From NCBI GenBank assembly GCA_037953745.1, contig JBAKBP010007659.1, forward strand, positions 1-64,000: a DNA stretch of 64,000 nucleotides, in the 5' to 3' direction. The notes under the pieces are model-generated. The model saw only the letters and a list, made by a program, of their open reading frames with translations, was not told where the DNA came from and ran no database searches. This DNA is from Lithodes maja (lineage: Eukaryota > Arthropoda > Malacostraca > Decapoda > Lithodidae). Below, one piece after another: positions 37,753 through 48,743 of this stretch. Position 1 is the first letter of the stretch. Each line of letters opens with the position of its first letter. The position numbers were made by a program, and so were the translations under genes.

Positions 37753-39556
37753 TGTTACGACTGGGGTTCAAATATATCAGGGCTCTTATTCATTGGACTA
37801 GTAATGGCATAAATGTTACAACGGAAAGCGCTAGCTCCAACCTCTGATGTATATCCCCAGTGAACAAAGAACACAAATACTCTACAGAGTTCTATATGCA
37901 ATAATAGGCTATCAAACTCTCAATAAATGTGCGTCTACTCTAGGCTTAATGTTATGTGAAAACAGCCTATTACTACCTATAACCGAAGGTGCTTGGTTAT
38001 GGTATGCAAAGTAAGGTGGTAAGAGAAGTTACAGCTTACGTTACTTTAATCAATAAATGTCAAGCACTCCGGCATGAAAGAAAGTGCACTAAAGTCCTTC
38101 AACACTAACAAGGAATCTTCTTTAAATGTTAGATGCTATAAAGATGCTCGGATCGGAAATGGAACCCAAAAAGGCAGGCAGCGGAACAATGCTCGTGCAG
38201 GCTATGCACACAAAAAGGCAGAATATATAATGCCGTCGGAGCCAAGAATATCCTAAACACTACAACAATAATAATAATCGCCCCGACAATGCAGTATTCC
38301 TCTCAACAAAAAGAGCCTAAGTCGTTTGTGTCTCAATACATCAAACTAGGCTGCGAAATGCTTGTGTAATCATAAATGGGTATGCATAAAAAGAGTAATT
38401 AGGTTAATATACTTAATGTCTACTGTGACTGATAAAGTCTAGCTAGAGTCAATGATACGAGATACTGGTGCGCATGGCATGCTGCATAGCCTAGTGCAAA
38501 TCTCAAGTCTGTGCGTCAAATATTACGTTATAATGAAGGGTAGCTCTCTTGAGAAACCTTAATACCGAAGTATTAAGCGTTCTCCTGGCGTACCTCAAAG
38601 ACAAACAATCGAGACTAGAACAGTGCAGAATGGTATAGGCAAAAAACCCTCATTCGTGCATGCTCTACTCTCAATGGCACACAGACTAGAATTTACTCAA
38701 TCAACTCCAGTTCTCAGGTATGTCGTGCCGCTTTTACCTGAAGCCAGCACTCATAGGAAACAATACCTTATAATATCAGACTCCTAGTCTAGCATTATCT
38801 AATCCAGCAGAACACTAATAACTAAAGGAAGCAGTACTAAACAATATAAATGCCAACCAATGCTTCGTGATCCACTTATCTTAACAACTAACATACATAG
38901 GTTATATCAGACCTTAACGCACAATACAACTGGCCAGCATTAAGCTGATTTTGCAGAGTTAACCAGAGGGGATATAATGTTAATAAAAAGGTGGTGAAAG
39001 ATATGGAAAATGAGAGAGATAGGCAGAGGAAAAGATTCTCAGGTGCGAAGCGGGGACAGATAGCAAGGGAAAAAAGATGGGTGCGTTCTAGAAACCAGAT
39101 CTGAGGGAGAGAGTGGCGAGGAACTGTATAATTATATACTCGCACTAGCTCGAGCCGCGTGGGAAAAAAGCGGTTACAAGTCATCTAACCACTAGCAAGA
39201 GCTTGCAGCATGGTAAGGGCCTCTCTCCACCAACCCCCCGCGAGGCAGCCAGCCGTGACGTCATCGAGCGGGACAAAAAACACTGCGCGCCCCCTCTCAC
39301 TCTGTTCTACTCTCTCTCTCTCTCCCAGATCCCATCATTACTAGTTAATGATAAAACATATACTTTACAATTAAATATATAAAGCCTTGACATGGGTGAA
39401 AACAAAGAGCCTTTCTGGACTGCCCATGACACGAGCTTTCATATGAAATAAAGCACACTCTAATACATAAACTGTAGCCCCATCCACTGCCCTGGCGATC
39501 CTAGCGAGTCACTGTAGGACAAGCCATGCGGTTCTAACGGAGTGGTTAACGTCACA
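37753..39556 (-). repeat. 5' LTR of Gypsy-B (full length, 1,804 bp)
   Basis: It carries the segment missing from the other LTR. On the sense (minus) strand TGACGTCA (39256-39263) is followed about 120 bp later by AGTATATAAT (near 39132-39140), a CRE-like site and TATA box. Its sense-strand start and end resemble the Gypsy-A LTR (GATCCTAGCGAG and CTAGTCTAGCATTA segments are shared). Confidence 0.92.
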
Positions 39557-39560
39557 ATAT

Positions 39561-40140
<580 letters not shown>

Positions 40141-40299
40141 GTTGGTCGCCTTCCCAGGTTCTCAAACCAAAGTCCATCACTACTTTCTTAGACTTTGCAC
40201 AGTCTACATTATCTTCGCTTTCATCTAAACGTATAAATTATGTCAATTTCCGGATCTTCCATCTTTTCTTACAACTTCCTCCAACACATTATTGATTTT

Positions 40300-40762
40300 T
40301 CCCCTTCCTCCCATGTTCCAACGCTTTATTTAGTTTTCCCTTTCCTCCCATGTTTCAACGCTTTATTTAGTTTTCCCTTTCCTCCCATGTTTCAACGCTT
40401 TATTTAGTTTTCCCTTTCCTCCCATGTTTCAACGCTTTATTTAGTTTCCCTTTCCTCCCATGTTCCAACGCTTTATATAGTTTTCCCTTTCCTCCCATGT
40501 TTCAACGCTTTATTTAGTTTTCCCTTTCCTCCCATGTTTCAACGCTTTATTTAGTTTTCTCTTTCCTCCCATGTTCCAACGCTTTATTTAGTTTTCCCTT
40601 TCCTCCCATGTTCCAACGCTTTATTTAGTTTTTCCTTTCCTCCCATGTTCCAACGCTTTATTTAGTTTTCCCTTTCCTCCCATGTTCCAACGCTTTATTT
40701 AGTTTTTCCTTTCCTCCCATGTTCCAACGCTTTATTTAGTTTTCCCTTTCCTCCCATGTTTC
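40300..40762 (+). repeat. 37-bp minisatellite, about 12 copies
   Basis: The unit contains CCCATGTTTCAACGC followed by TTTATTTAGTTTTCC. Copies differ mainly at GTTTC/GTTCC and TTTTCCC/TTTTTCC. No open frame is maintained. Confidence 0.95.
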
Positions 40763-41140
40763 ATTAGCTTCTTACAACAACATGAATGAATATATATTCC
40801 CGTGCCACTTTCCTACTAGTCTCGCTTTGATTCCACCGCCTTACGTGTTTGCTGTCAAGAGCCAAAATTACAACCCACCTTTGGTTTGAGTGAAGTCTAA
40901 TCCTGTCCTAATGAAGGTGAGAACGTCTGGTGCCTTAAATCAAGATTCCTGCACATAATAGAAGTACTGTACTGGAGACTTGCATGAATCGCGGTGTAAT
41001 TATAACTGTCCAATAATTAATGGTTCCACTATGATTGCATCTAAGTTATATTAGTGACCCTAAGTATTTTTGTTCCACTGCATTGAAATAATAAAATGTA
41101 TGTGAGGATAAATTCGTAAGTAAATTTTGTTTTTTTGTGG
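40763..41140. other. No gene seen
   Basis: Nothing recognised. Confidence 0.45.
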
Positions 41141-41290
41141 ACCTTTTTTTCCTTTATGTTTAGCACCATTAGTTTAGATATTTAAAGACAATCGCCCCAT
41201 TACTTTGGCTATTTTAAGACCATTCAGGCCCTTTAGGTGGGGATTTTTTCCTCCCCAGCGATAACGAGCCTGCACACATCAAAACTTCGT
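41141..41290 (+). repeat. Foldback-family repeat fragment
   Basis: TTTATGTTTAGCACCATTAG, CCCATTACTTTGGCTATTTT and CCAGCGATAACGAGCCTGCA match the left part of copies 3 and 4. The hairpin part is missing. Confidence 0.65.
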
Positions 41291-43070
41291 TGTTTCGAAA
41301 TGGTTAAAAAGTAACATAACTCAGTACCGGTGTCGTCCTTTTCGTTATATTCTGGCAACAATAAGAATACTATATTCAGTCTCGAAAGGACCTCTAGCAA
41401 TTAAGAAACCTCCTCTCTCATTTATCCCTTTTAACTCCAACAAATCATTCGTAAGCTGCATAAAATCGTCTAAATACAGCTAAAGTAAGACAAATCAGAC
41501 GTTACCGGTATTGAAGGAGTTAATATTCATGGCTGCGGATGAATATTTATATGCATGGTGTTGAATTTTTGATGGTGTTTCCTATTTTACAAAGAAATGC
41601 CTGGCTGTGTTTGTTTTTACACGATAAACTGATTGTTAGAAAGTACTTCTCTGTTTAGGAGTATTTGTGTGTGCATGAGTGAGTATATGTGTGTTTGATA
41701 GTGTGGATGGGTGTGGTTGTATGTGTTATGCTAGACAAAACAGGTATTTGTGGATACTTCTAACGGGGAGAAACTAGGAGGTCTACAGTATATACAAATA
41801 CAACATAAATACAAGGTGAGGTATGCAATTGGTAAAAATCAAAATTTTATTTATACACGAAAAATAAAGTCTCGCACAACGAAACGTTAAGTCATCATTA
41901 AATTAAGAGTTATAAATACAGAACACAATAACATAAACAAATATCAAGTTTGCTTGTGTTAGGGCCATAATAGGTACGTGCTTGAATGTGAGTTAAATAT
42001 ATGCCCTGAATATAGAATGATGATATCTATGAAATTAAATATTCTCGTAGGTTCTTAGTCTAAGTTTACCTATAAGCACAATGATATTAAAACAATATTC
42101 ACATATAATAAAAATACATGGACAATGGTGTTTTCGAATACTTGATATTAAGTTCACGGATATTTCGAGATACAATAGTCTAACTTGGCCCCATCTATAC
42201 TGAAGTATGATTTATTTTCATCCGACTCTTTATTAATATGATCACAGGGAATTATAATTATTCTATAGTCGAAAGTCACTAAATTATGATAAAATGTTCA
42301 TGTCGTGTTGGTAGTGTCAGTGAACTTCTGATATTAAATATCTTTAGTTGCGTTGGAACTGTACCAGAGTGTCCGATCGTAAGCAAAGGCTATTAAATAG
42401 GGGATAATTAAGGATAGTATATATATTGTGTATATGTATTGTTTTTCTAAAGAGCAAAATACTTGTAGCAAGTAAGGGACTCTAAAATTAGAGACACACT
42501 ACGTTATTTTTATGTTAGTGACTTCCCGGGTGTCGATAAGGAACTTAGTTAATTTTCTCTTCTTGTAGGTGATGTCGAATTGTCTCAGAGTGGGTGTTAT
42601 TGCCCGGTTGCACACCACGAGCTTTGAATTGGTACATGTGATTATCTACTCATTGCAGCTCCTCTTCTTGCCAGGTTTCACACCACAGGTTTTGAATTGT
42701 GATTTTGAATTATGAATTGTTTCTCTGGTGATGCCGGTCTCATGCACAGCATATGAGCGAGGTGCCTCACAGGTAACACAGGTGTCACTTTCACACATGA
42801 CTTGTGAGCAAGGTGCCTCACAGGGTGGCCAGTCTCACGCTTGGCACACTTATGTTTCCACATAAGTAAGGTAGCTAAGTTATAAGCAGCCTAGTGAGGA
42901 TCAATATATAGGTTCTTGCTTGTTTTCCTTTGTACTCGTTTGTACTACCCACGCAATCGCCGTGTGTGATCGTAAATCCGCAGGGGCTGGAAATCCCCAC
43001 TTCCGAGAAATACTCCTCCACGGAAGCACAGAAGCAAATCTGTCTCTCAACGCTTAGTATTCTATATGTG
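41291..43070. other. No gene seen
   Basis: AT-rich to about 42500. Near 42600-42860 two loosely repeated phrases occur (TTTCACACCACAGG and GAGC(A/G)AGGTGCCTCACAG). At 42912-42945 CTTGCTTGTTTTCCTTTGTACTC resembles the 3' tail of LINE-TC. Confidence 0.5.
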
Positions 43071-43093
43071 TACACACACACACACACACACAC
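43071..43093. repeat. (AC)n tract at the 3' end of LINE-AC copy 1
   Basis: About 12 AC units directly abut the LINE 3' end. Confidence 0.9.
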
Positions 43094-43138
43094 CTGGTGA
43101 TCCTGGTGATAAGTTGAGGACGTCTGGTCGTCCCTCGG

Positions 43139-46100
43139 TCATGCTGATGCACCACCGCCAGTAGTAGTCATCCACCGCTCGTCCCCGTCCCCAGTGGAAG
43201 ACACGGGGGCAAGGGGACCAGTCGATGGACTGTCCATGGTAGACAGATCGGTAATAAAATTACCGTCTGCCCTCATCAGGGCAAGCTGATCAGGAATGCT
43301 GTTACTCAGTGCCCTGATGTCGTAGTGGGGCATTTTTGGCTGGTTAGGGACACTTTTGAGGAACCTGTCCAGCACCCTCTTGAACTGGTCAGCCGAGGAG
43401 CACTCTGCATCACGCACATATCTTGGCAGTGCGTTAAAGAGTGTTGGGCCCCGGTATGATATTGAGGTCATTCTCTGAGTCAACACTCTGGCCAAGGCTC
43501 TATTATTGATGTTTCCCAATTCACAGAGCTTGCCTCGCCTCTTGCTGATTTTCTCACTTATTTTCGACTCATTGTTTAAGTTTGGGACATGGCCATTTAG
43601 CATTTTCCAAACGTAGATTATGATGTACCGCTCACGCCGTCGCTCTAACGAGTACAATTCAAGTGCTTTAAGTCTTCCCCAGTAATCGAGATGTTGCACG
43701 GAGGAGATCTTGTTTGTAAATGTACGTTGGACGCCTTCAAGTGATTGTCGTTCTCCAACCCTCCACGGGTCCCAGAGTTGGCAGCAGTACTCGAGGATTG
43801 GCATTATTAGAGATTTGCATAATATTATCATTGATTTTTCTTCCCTTGTGGCAAACGTACGTAGAATCCAACCCATTTGATTGCGAGCAGAACGGACTAT
43901 GTCTTGGATGTGTTTGGTAAATGTTGCATCACTGCTTATTGTTACCCCTAGATCTTTAATATTGGCCACTGAATTGATACTGTTTCCATCATAGGTTGAG
44001 TACACAGTATTTTCTTTTAGTTTGATATCAGGTCCATATCTAATGAGGTCAAATTTGCAGCTATTAAAAGACATGTTATTATTTTCCGCCCAGTGGTACA
44101 GCACATTCAGATCCTGCTGGAGTGATGCTGCATAGTTCTCATTCTTCACTCTTCCAGACACCCGTGTATCGTCGGCAAAAGATGAAACTCGAGCCATCTG
44201 AACCTCAGCATCTATGTCTGACAAGAGTATTAGGAACAATATTGGTCCAAGAATAGAACCTTGGGGAACTCCACTGGTCACGTTTGAATCTGTAGACACA
44301 CATCCACCAACTGCTACAGACTGGACTCTATCTCTGAGGAAGGCACTTATCCAACGTCCTACGCGTCCACTGATCCCGAGTTTCCGAATCTTATGGAGGA
44401 GGACGTCATGGTCGACTTTATCAAAGGCCTTCTCGAAGTCAAGGTACACCACATCCAGGTGTGCTCCATCCTCCAGTGTTTTCAGAATATAGTCATGGTG
44501 CTCCAGCAATTGAGACAAACAGGACCTCCCCCCTCTGAAGCCATGTTGTCCATTGTTCATCTTATTGTTGTTTTCTAAGAAAAACACTATTTGCTTACTG
44601 ATAACTTTCTCAAATATCTTAATAATGTGAGAAGTCAGTGCAATCGGTCGGTAGTTCTTGGGTAGGGATCTTGGTCCTCCTTTGTAGATTGGGGTAATCT
44701 TTGCAGTCCTCAATAACATTGGTACCTCTCTCATAGATGCCTTCCACAGCATGTATAGTGGGACTGAAATCTCTGAAGCGCACTCTTTCAGGAGGATTGC
44801 TGGAAATTGATCGGGTCCAGCCGCAGAGTTTGCTTTAAGCTCACCTATTGCTTCAACAATATCACTTGGTTGTAAGTAGATGTCCTCCAGTTGAGGTGGC
44901 TGCCCAATAGAATTGAAGAAAATATCTGGGTCATTGATTCTGTGCATCTCTTTTGGCTGACTAAATACTTTTTCGTATTGACCTCTCAGTGTCTCGCAGA
45001 TCTGTTGTGGATTGCTGATGACTTTTCCATCTGTGGCGACGAGAGGACCAATACTTGCTTTCACTGTGGCTCGTTTCTTAACATACTTGAAGAAATACTT
45101 ATAGTTTGTCCGAATGGCTTCAACCGCAGGTTTCTCATCTTTGGCTCTTTCGTTCCTGTGGGACTCCCTCGGCTGTTCCTCCAGTTGTTTCACCTTGTCC
45201 TGCATGCTTCTTCTGTCATGGTCATTGTTACAAGTTTTTATTCTGGAGTTTAGTTTGCTCCTTTTCCTCATGATTGTTTTCCTCTCACGTGGGATGGTTG
45301 CTTTGTAGCAGGCCTTCCGGAGAGGAGTATACTTTTTTACAATCTTGAGGGTAGTTGAGATGATTGTGTTGTACTTTTCATCAACTGAAGCACTTTCAAT
45401 TTCAGTCTGCCAATCAACTTCACCTAGCTCATATTTAATACTGGACCAGTCAACTTTGTTGTTGAAGAAATTCAGGTCTCCAAAATTGATTTCTGGCTTT
45501 GCAGTTGGTTCCATGACTTGAGAGGACTTAATTCTTCTAATGTTGGAGGTAATCTTAATCAGGTTGTGGTCAGAAAGGATTGTCTGCTCTACTACCGCCT
45601 CATGGACAAGTTCATCATTGTTTGTAAATACGAGATCTAAAACATTTTCACCTCTTGTTGGTGAATCAATGACCTGGTTAAGGCACCACTGCTCAGCAAA
45701 GTTAAAAAGCAGCTCTGCCTGGACCCTGTCTTGTACAGTCCCACAGTGCATTGTTCTCATTTCTGGCCAGAACACATGTGGTAAATTAAAATTTCCAACC
45801 ACAACTACTTCTGGCATTGGGTTTTGGAGGTTTTCAAATATATCATTTAATTTTGTTATGATGGGCCTGAAGTGTTGTGTCTCGCAAGCAGGTGGCCGGT
45901 AGAGGTTTACAAGGACCAGGTTTAAAGATGTAATGTGAAGGGCTAGTACCTCCACAAAGGAGTTTGACTCTCCCAGGAGCACTTTAGTAAGGGAGGCAAA
46001 CTCCTCCAACACATAAGTTATAACACCTCCTTTTTTTCTATTTAGGCGGTCAACTCTGAATGGTATAAGCTTTTCCATTTGGACTTCTGAGTCTCTAATT

Positions 46101-46330
46101 GTGTCGTTTAGGTGAGACTTAGTGAGACAAACTGCTAGTGCATTATCTTTAGTCGCAAGTTCAGACAGCATCTGCACTTTCTGACTGAACTTTCTTGGGA
46201 GCAATCCCTCTATGTTATCCACAATGAGGGTTAATTGCTCCCCAAGTGACCCTACTTCATCATGCAAGGCTGGGCTTGATGTGCCATGTTGTGCTAAGGC
46301 ACTGTCGGTGACCCTTGCAGTGGTGACCAA
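43139..46330 (-). CDS. LINE-AC ORF2: APE-type endonuclease and reverse transcriptase
   Basis: An uninterrupted 1,063-codon frame. Endonuclease at about residues 35-270: LYRPPA, DSPTRGENVLDLVF and LSDHNLI are present. Two catalytic positions are changed: LTKSHL has Lys71 where the family has Glu (codon AAG, 46118-46120), and VGNFNLP has Asn180 for Asp (AAT, 45791-45793). RT at about 530-830: KITPIYKGGPRSLPKNYRPI, VVYLDFEKAFDKV, TSGVPQGSILGPILF and SSFADDTRV with the catalytic Asp pair intact. The C-terminal domain has LEYCCQLWDPW and LFNALPRYVRD. The frame opens inside the end of ORF1 with a TTG and has no early ATG, so translation probably relies on reinitiation. RT looks functional, endonuclease does not. 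Confidence 0.92.
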   Translation of the reverse strand: MVTTARVTDSALAQHGTSSPALHDEVGSLGEQLTLIVDNIEGLLPRKFSQKVQMLSELATKDNALAVCLTKSHLNDTIRDSEVQMEKLIPFRVDRLNRKKGGVITYVLEEFASLTKVLLGESNSFVEVLALHITSLNLVLVNLYRPPACETQHFRPIITKLNDIFENLQNPMPEVVVVGNFNLPHVFWPEMRTMHCGTVQDRVQAELLFNFAEQWCLNQVIDSPTRGENVLDLVFTNNDELVHEAVVEQTILSDHNLIKITSNIRRIKSSQVMEPTAKPEINFGDLNFFNNKVDWSSIKYELGEVDWQTEIESASVDEKYNTIISTTLKIVKKYTPLRKACYKATIPRERKTIMRKRSKLNSRIKTCNNDHDRRSMQDKVKQLEEQPRESHRNERAKDEKPAVEAIRTNYKYFFKYVKKRATVKASIGPLVATDGKVISNPQQICETLRGQYEKVFSQPKEMHRINDPDIFFNSIGQPPQLEDIYLQPSDIVEAIGELKANSAAGPDQFPAILLKECASEISVPLYMLWKASMREVPMLLRTAKITPIYKGGPRSLPKNYRPIALTSHIIKIFEKVISKQIVFFLENNNKMNNGQHGFRGGRSCLSQLLEHHDYILKTLEDGAHLDVVYLDFEKAFDKVDHDVLLHKIRKLGISGRVGRWISAFLRDRVQSVAVGGCVSTDSNVTSGVPQGSILGPILFLILLSDIDAEVQMARVSSFADDTRVSGRVKNENYAASLQQDLNVLYHWAENNNMSFNSCKFDLIRYGPDIKLKENTVYSTYDGNSINSVANIKDLGVTISSDATFTKHIQDIVRSARNQMGWILRTFATREEKSMIILCKSLIMPILEYCCQLWDPWRVGERQSLEGVQRTFTNKISSVQHLDYWGRLKALELYSLERRRERYIIIYVWKMLNGHVPNLNNESKISEKISKRRGKLCELGNINNRALARVLTQRMTSISYRGPTLFNALPRYVRDAECSSADQFKRVLDRFLKSVPNQPKMPHYDIRALSNSIPDQLALMRADGNFITDLSTMDSPSTGPLAPVSSTGDGDERWMTTTGGGASA

Positions 46331-47109
46331 GCCATGTGGATTTGCATCATTTTGGCAAATTGGAGCATCTGAGTTTGTAGTTGCTGGATATCTTTCTGTA
46401 TACCTAAAAAAGACATATTGTTATTGTTGTTGTTATTGTTGTTGTTATAGTTGTGGCTTTCATTGCGCCCCTGGGAGAGTGGGCTACCATTATTGTGGCC
46501 AGTAGTAGGTTGGGTCCTCCAGAATGAGGTGTCTGGAGGCTGAGGTGGAACAATGGCTTCTGTACCATTTATTTCACTGTTTGCACGATAAGTGTCCTTA
46601 CTAGTACCAGTATTATTCTTTGGAGTAAGAGTTTGTGAAAGATTGGTACCTTTTACGTGGTTGAATTTACAATCATTATTATGACACTCACCAGTAGAGA
46701 CAGCCTTTCTGCATAGCAATGGATGGAACCTGGAACACTTTTTGCCCAAACTGCATCCCTTAGCTTTATTCGGGCCATGGTTCAGGTAGCGCCAACATAC
46801 TTTTGGATGTTCATAATTGCATTCTTTTCCATGACGACCTGTACGGCATCCTCGGAAAACATTGCGCTGATAGAAGCGGCATATTGGTGCTGGTCTTTCT
46901 TCCAATATCTCCTCTACTGCCTCTTTCCTACTGTCATCTAAGGATAGAGAATTTTGGTTCTGTGGTGGTTCCTTCTGGGGAGATTTGCTTGTAGATGGAG
47001 ATTCCTCCTGAGGAGATTTGCTTTCCGGGTCAGTACTCTTCGGAGGCGGAGCATTGTCTCGCTCCAACAGTCCAGTGACCCATGCATGTTGCTCATCATT
47101 TTTTGTCAT
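46294..47109 (-). CDS. LINE-AC ORF1, main part: triple CCCH zinc-finger protein
   Basis: A 271-codon frame starting ATG at 47107-47109. A Pro/Ser-rich acidic segment (residues 20-60) precedes three CCCH fingers: C77-C88-C97-H101, C105-C119-C125-H129 and C133-C142-C147-H151. Then come a Ser/Thr/Asn-rich linker, a run of about 13 Asn coded by a trinucleotide repeat (about 46420-46450), and a short amphipathic helix (IQKDIQQLQTQMLQFAKMM). ORF1 proteins of LINEs bind the element RNA; CCCH fingers fit that. The stop at 46294-46296 overlaps the opening of ORF2 by about 37 bases. The 5' neighbour ORF (47096-47356) is probably its true N-terminus, out of frame. Confidence 0.82.
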   Translation of the reverse strand: MTKNDEQHAWVTGLLERDNAPPPKSTDPESKSPQEESPSTSKSPQKEPPQNQNSLSLDDSRKEAVEEILEERPAPICRFYQRNVFRGCRTGRHGKECNYEHPKVCWRYLNHGPNKAKGCSLGKKCSRFHPLLCRKAVSTGECHNNDCKFNHVKGTNLSQTLTPKNNTGTSKDTYRANSEINGTEAIVPPQPPDTSFWRTQPTTGHNNGSPLSQGRNESHNYNNNNNNNNNNMSFLGIQKDIQQLQTQMLQFAKMMQIHMAWSPLQGSPTVP

Positions 47110-47356
47110 CTCCTAATTTATCTTTAACACAGCTCTCACAAATATACTGACTTCTTGAGTTGAAGTAGTGAACCAAGCAGTATACTGGAAGATGTGAGAA
47201 GGCTGTGTGGACATAGCTGCTACACTTTTCACACTTTAAGCACTCTATCACACAGTCTTTGGTGCAGGTTTTACACCAAACACCAGGTGGGGGTAGAGCT
47301 GTTCTGCTAGTAATTTTTTTTTGTTTTTCTAAATTATTGTTACAAACGTCACACAC
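47096..47356 (-). pseudogene. LINE-AC ORF1, N-terminal PHD-like zinc-finger part
   Basis: An 86-codon frame rich in Cys/His: CDVC at the start, WCKTCTKDC, CLKCEKC, then a His and ICESC near the end. This is the spacing of a PHD-like finger found at the start of CR1-group ORF1 proteins. It overlaps the CCCH ORF by 14 bases, with a stop right after a run of six A in GACAAAAAATGATG. One A more or less would put both parts in one frame, so a one-base slip is the likely cause. The upstream codon is TAG followed by GTG, so the real start is unclear. Confidence 0.7.
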
Positions 47357-47822
47357 CTAAGTACTATTTACACTTATGCACTTAAATAATGAGGTAACTG
47401 GTAAAGGAGTATAGTGGCATTAATTCTATCAAGATTGTTATCTAATCTTGTTTCTAGACAATTTACCTCCTTATTTTATCACTTGTATTACAATAGATGT
47501 CGCAATTACCGGTACAGTAAACACACATGATTCACTATAATATGACGATTAAACAAGTGTTGGTAATTACTGTTAAGGAGTATGGTGGATTTGTCTAATA
47601 GAGGGCATTGTCCAGGCGAGAGGGCAGAATGTTGTCAGTTTTGTTATCACTTATTTTTCAATAACATCTCTTTCCATGATCTTCCTGTCGGCCTCACATT
47701 GTGCTGGGAATACTTATACACAACGAGGTTCACTTGCAATAGCGTAGCCTCTATATTATCAGAGGAATTAGCACAAATATAAGAGCGGTAAAGAGTGTTT
47801 ATGTTCGTATCCGCGCATGCGC

Positions 47823-47840
47823 TCCCCCCCCCCCCCCCAC
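47823..47840. repeat. Poly(C) run
   Basis: A run of about 17 C; length is likely to vary. Confidence 0.85.
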
Positions 47841-47925
47841 CCTCTAGCGGTTGGCGTTTATCGGTACATATCAATTTGGTGCATGCTTACAAGTACATTT
47901 TTCGATTTTTAAACCTAAATTACAC

Positions 47926-47965
47926 TAACCTAACCTAACCTAACCTAACTTACCTAACCTAACCG
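47926..47965. repeat. Interstitial telomere-like repeats (CCTAA)n
   Basis: Six to seven units of CCTAA/CTAAC with small slips occur between ACACTAACC and AACCGAAAAC. TTAGG is the common arthropod telomere repeat. Confidence 0.85.
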
Positions 47966-48088
47966 AAAACACTCCATTTCAACGTATTTTAAAGAGGTGT
48001 GTACCGATTAACTGTCGCCCCAAACCTCATGAACCTGTAAACCTACAAATATCCAGAGATTTGTACCAATAAACACACAACCGCTCGT

Positions 48089-48122
<34 letters not shown>

Positions 48123-48124
48123 CA

Positions 48125-48157
<33 letters not shown>

Positions 48158-48164
48158 TCTCTCT
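48089..48164. repeat. (AC)n tract between the two LINE-AC copies
   Basis: AC repeats with two T interruptions, ending in CTCTCTCT. It is the 3' neighbour of LINE-AC copy 2 and may be the 5' neighbour of copy 1. Confidence 0.95.
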
Positions 48165-48198
48165 GGTGATAAGTTGAGGACGTCTGGTCGTCCCTCGG

Positions 48199-48743
48199 TC
48201 ATGCTGATGCACCACCGCCAGTAGTAGTCATCCACCGCTCGTCCCCGTCCCCAGTGGAAGACACGGGGGCAAGGGGACCAGTAGATGGACTGTCCATGGT
48301 AGACAGATCGGTAATAAAATTACCGTCTGCCCTCATCAGGGCAAGCTGATCAGGAATGCTGTTACTCAGTGCCCTGATGTCGTAGTGGGGCATTTTTGGC
48401 TGGTCAGGGACACTTTTGAGGAACCTGTCCAGCACCCTCTTGAACTGGTCAGCCGAGGAGCACTCTGCATCACGCACATATCTTGGCAGCGCGTTAAAGA
48501 GTGTTGGGCCCCGGTATGATATTGAGGTCATTCTCTGAGTCACCACTCTGGCCAAGGCTCTATTATTGATGTTTCCCAATTCACAGAGCTTGCCTCGCCT
48601 CTTGCTGATTTGCTCACTTATTTTCGACTCATTGTTTAAGTTTGGGACATGGCCATTTAGCATTTTCCAAACGTAGATTATGATGTACCGCTTACGCCGT
48701 CGCTCCAACGACTACAATTCAAGTGCTTTAAGTCTTCCCCCAG
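48199..48743 (-). pseudogene. LINE-AC copy 2 ORF2, C-terminal block
   Basis: An open 169-codon frame (48199-48708) nearly identical to the end of the intact ORF2, with NRALARVVTQRMTSISYRGP and LFNALPRYVRDAECSSADQF. It is cut off upstream by the Gypsy-A insertion at 48744. Few differences separate it from copy 1, so both are fairly young. Confidence 0.9.

Larger units (their letters stand above)
32578..39556 (-). mobile_element. Gypsy-B: Gmr1-like Gypsy element, internally deleted, complete ends
   Basis: Both LTRs begin (plus strand) TGTTACGACTGG and end AACGTCACA, and 4-bp ATAT target duplications flank the whole (32574-32577 and 39557-39560). On the sense (minus) strand the order is 5' LTR, primer site, gag-protease-integrase-RNase H in one frame, a structured 3' segment, purine tract and 3' LTR. 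Reverse transcriptase and the N-terminal half of integrase are absent. Integrase lies before RNase H and RNase H ends pol, which is the Gmr1-like arrangement. Gag and the 3' segment show it is a cousin of Gypsy-A (48744-56891). Confidence 0.92.
43094..48088 (-). mobile_element. LINE-AC copy 1: near full-length CR1-like LINE
   Basis: On the minus strand it carries ORF1 (zinc fingers), a 1,063-codon ORF2 (endonuclease plus RT) and a 3' UTR of only about 45 bp ending in two ATCACCAG repeats and then (GT)n. The 5' end is not visible as a junction. The sequence could extend to 48088, where the next (AC)n tract starts, giving a 5' UTR of about 700 bp. Short 3' direct repeats and PHD/CCCH ORF1 proteins are features of the CR1/L2 group. 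Confidence 0.85.
47357..48088 (-). other. Probable 5' UTR of LINE-AC copy 1, or unrelated sequence
   Basis: No coding content. It holds the phrase TTAAGGAGTATGGTGG in two versions (near 47403 and 47573), a poly(C) run and a telomere-like array. It ends at the next (AC)n tract. Confidence 0.45.

Noticed and set aside
47582..47874. Short opposing frames between LINE-AC ORF1 and the AC tract
   Set aside because: No motif, and they overlap poly(C) and telomere-like repeats.
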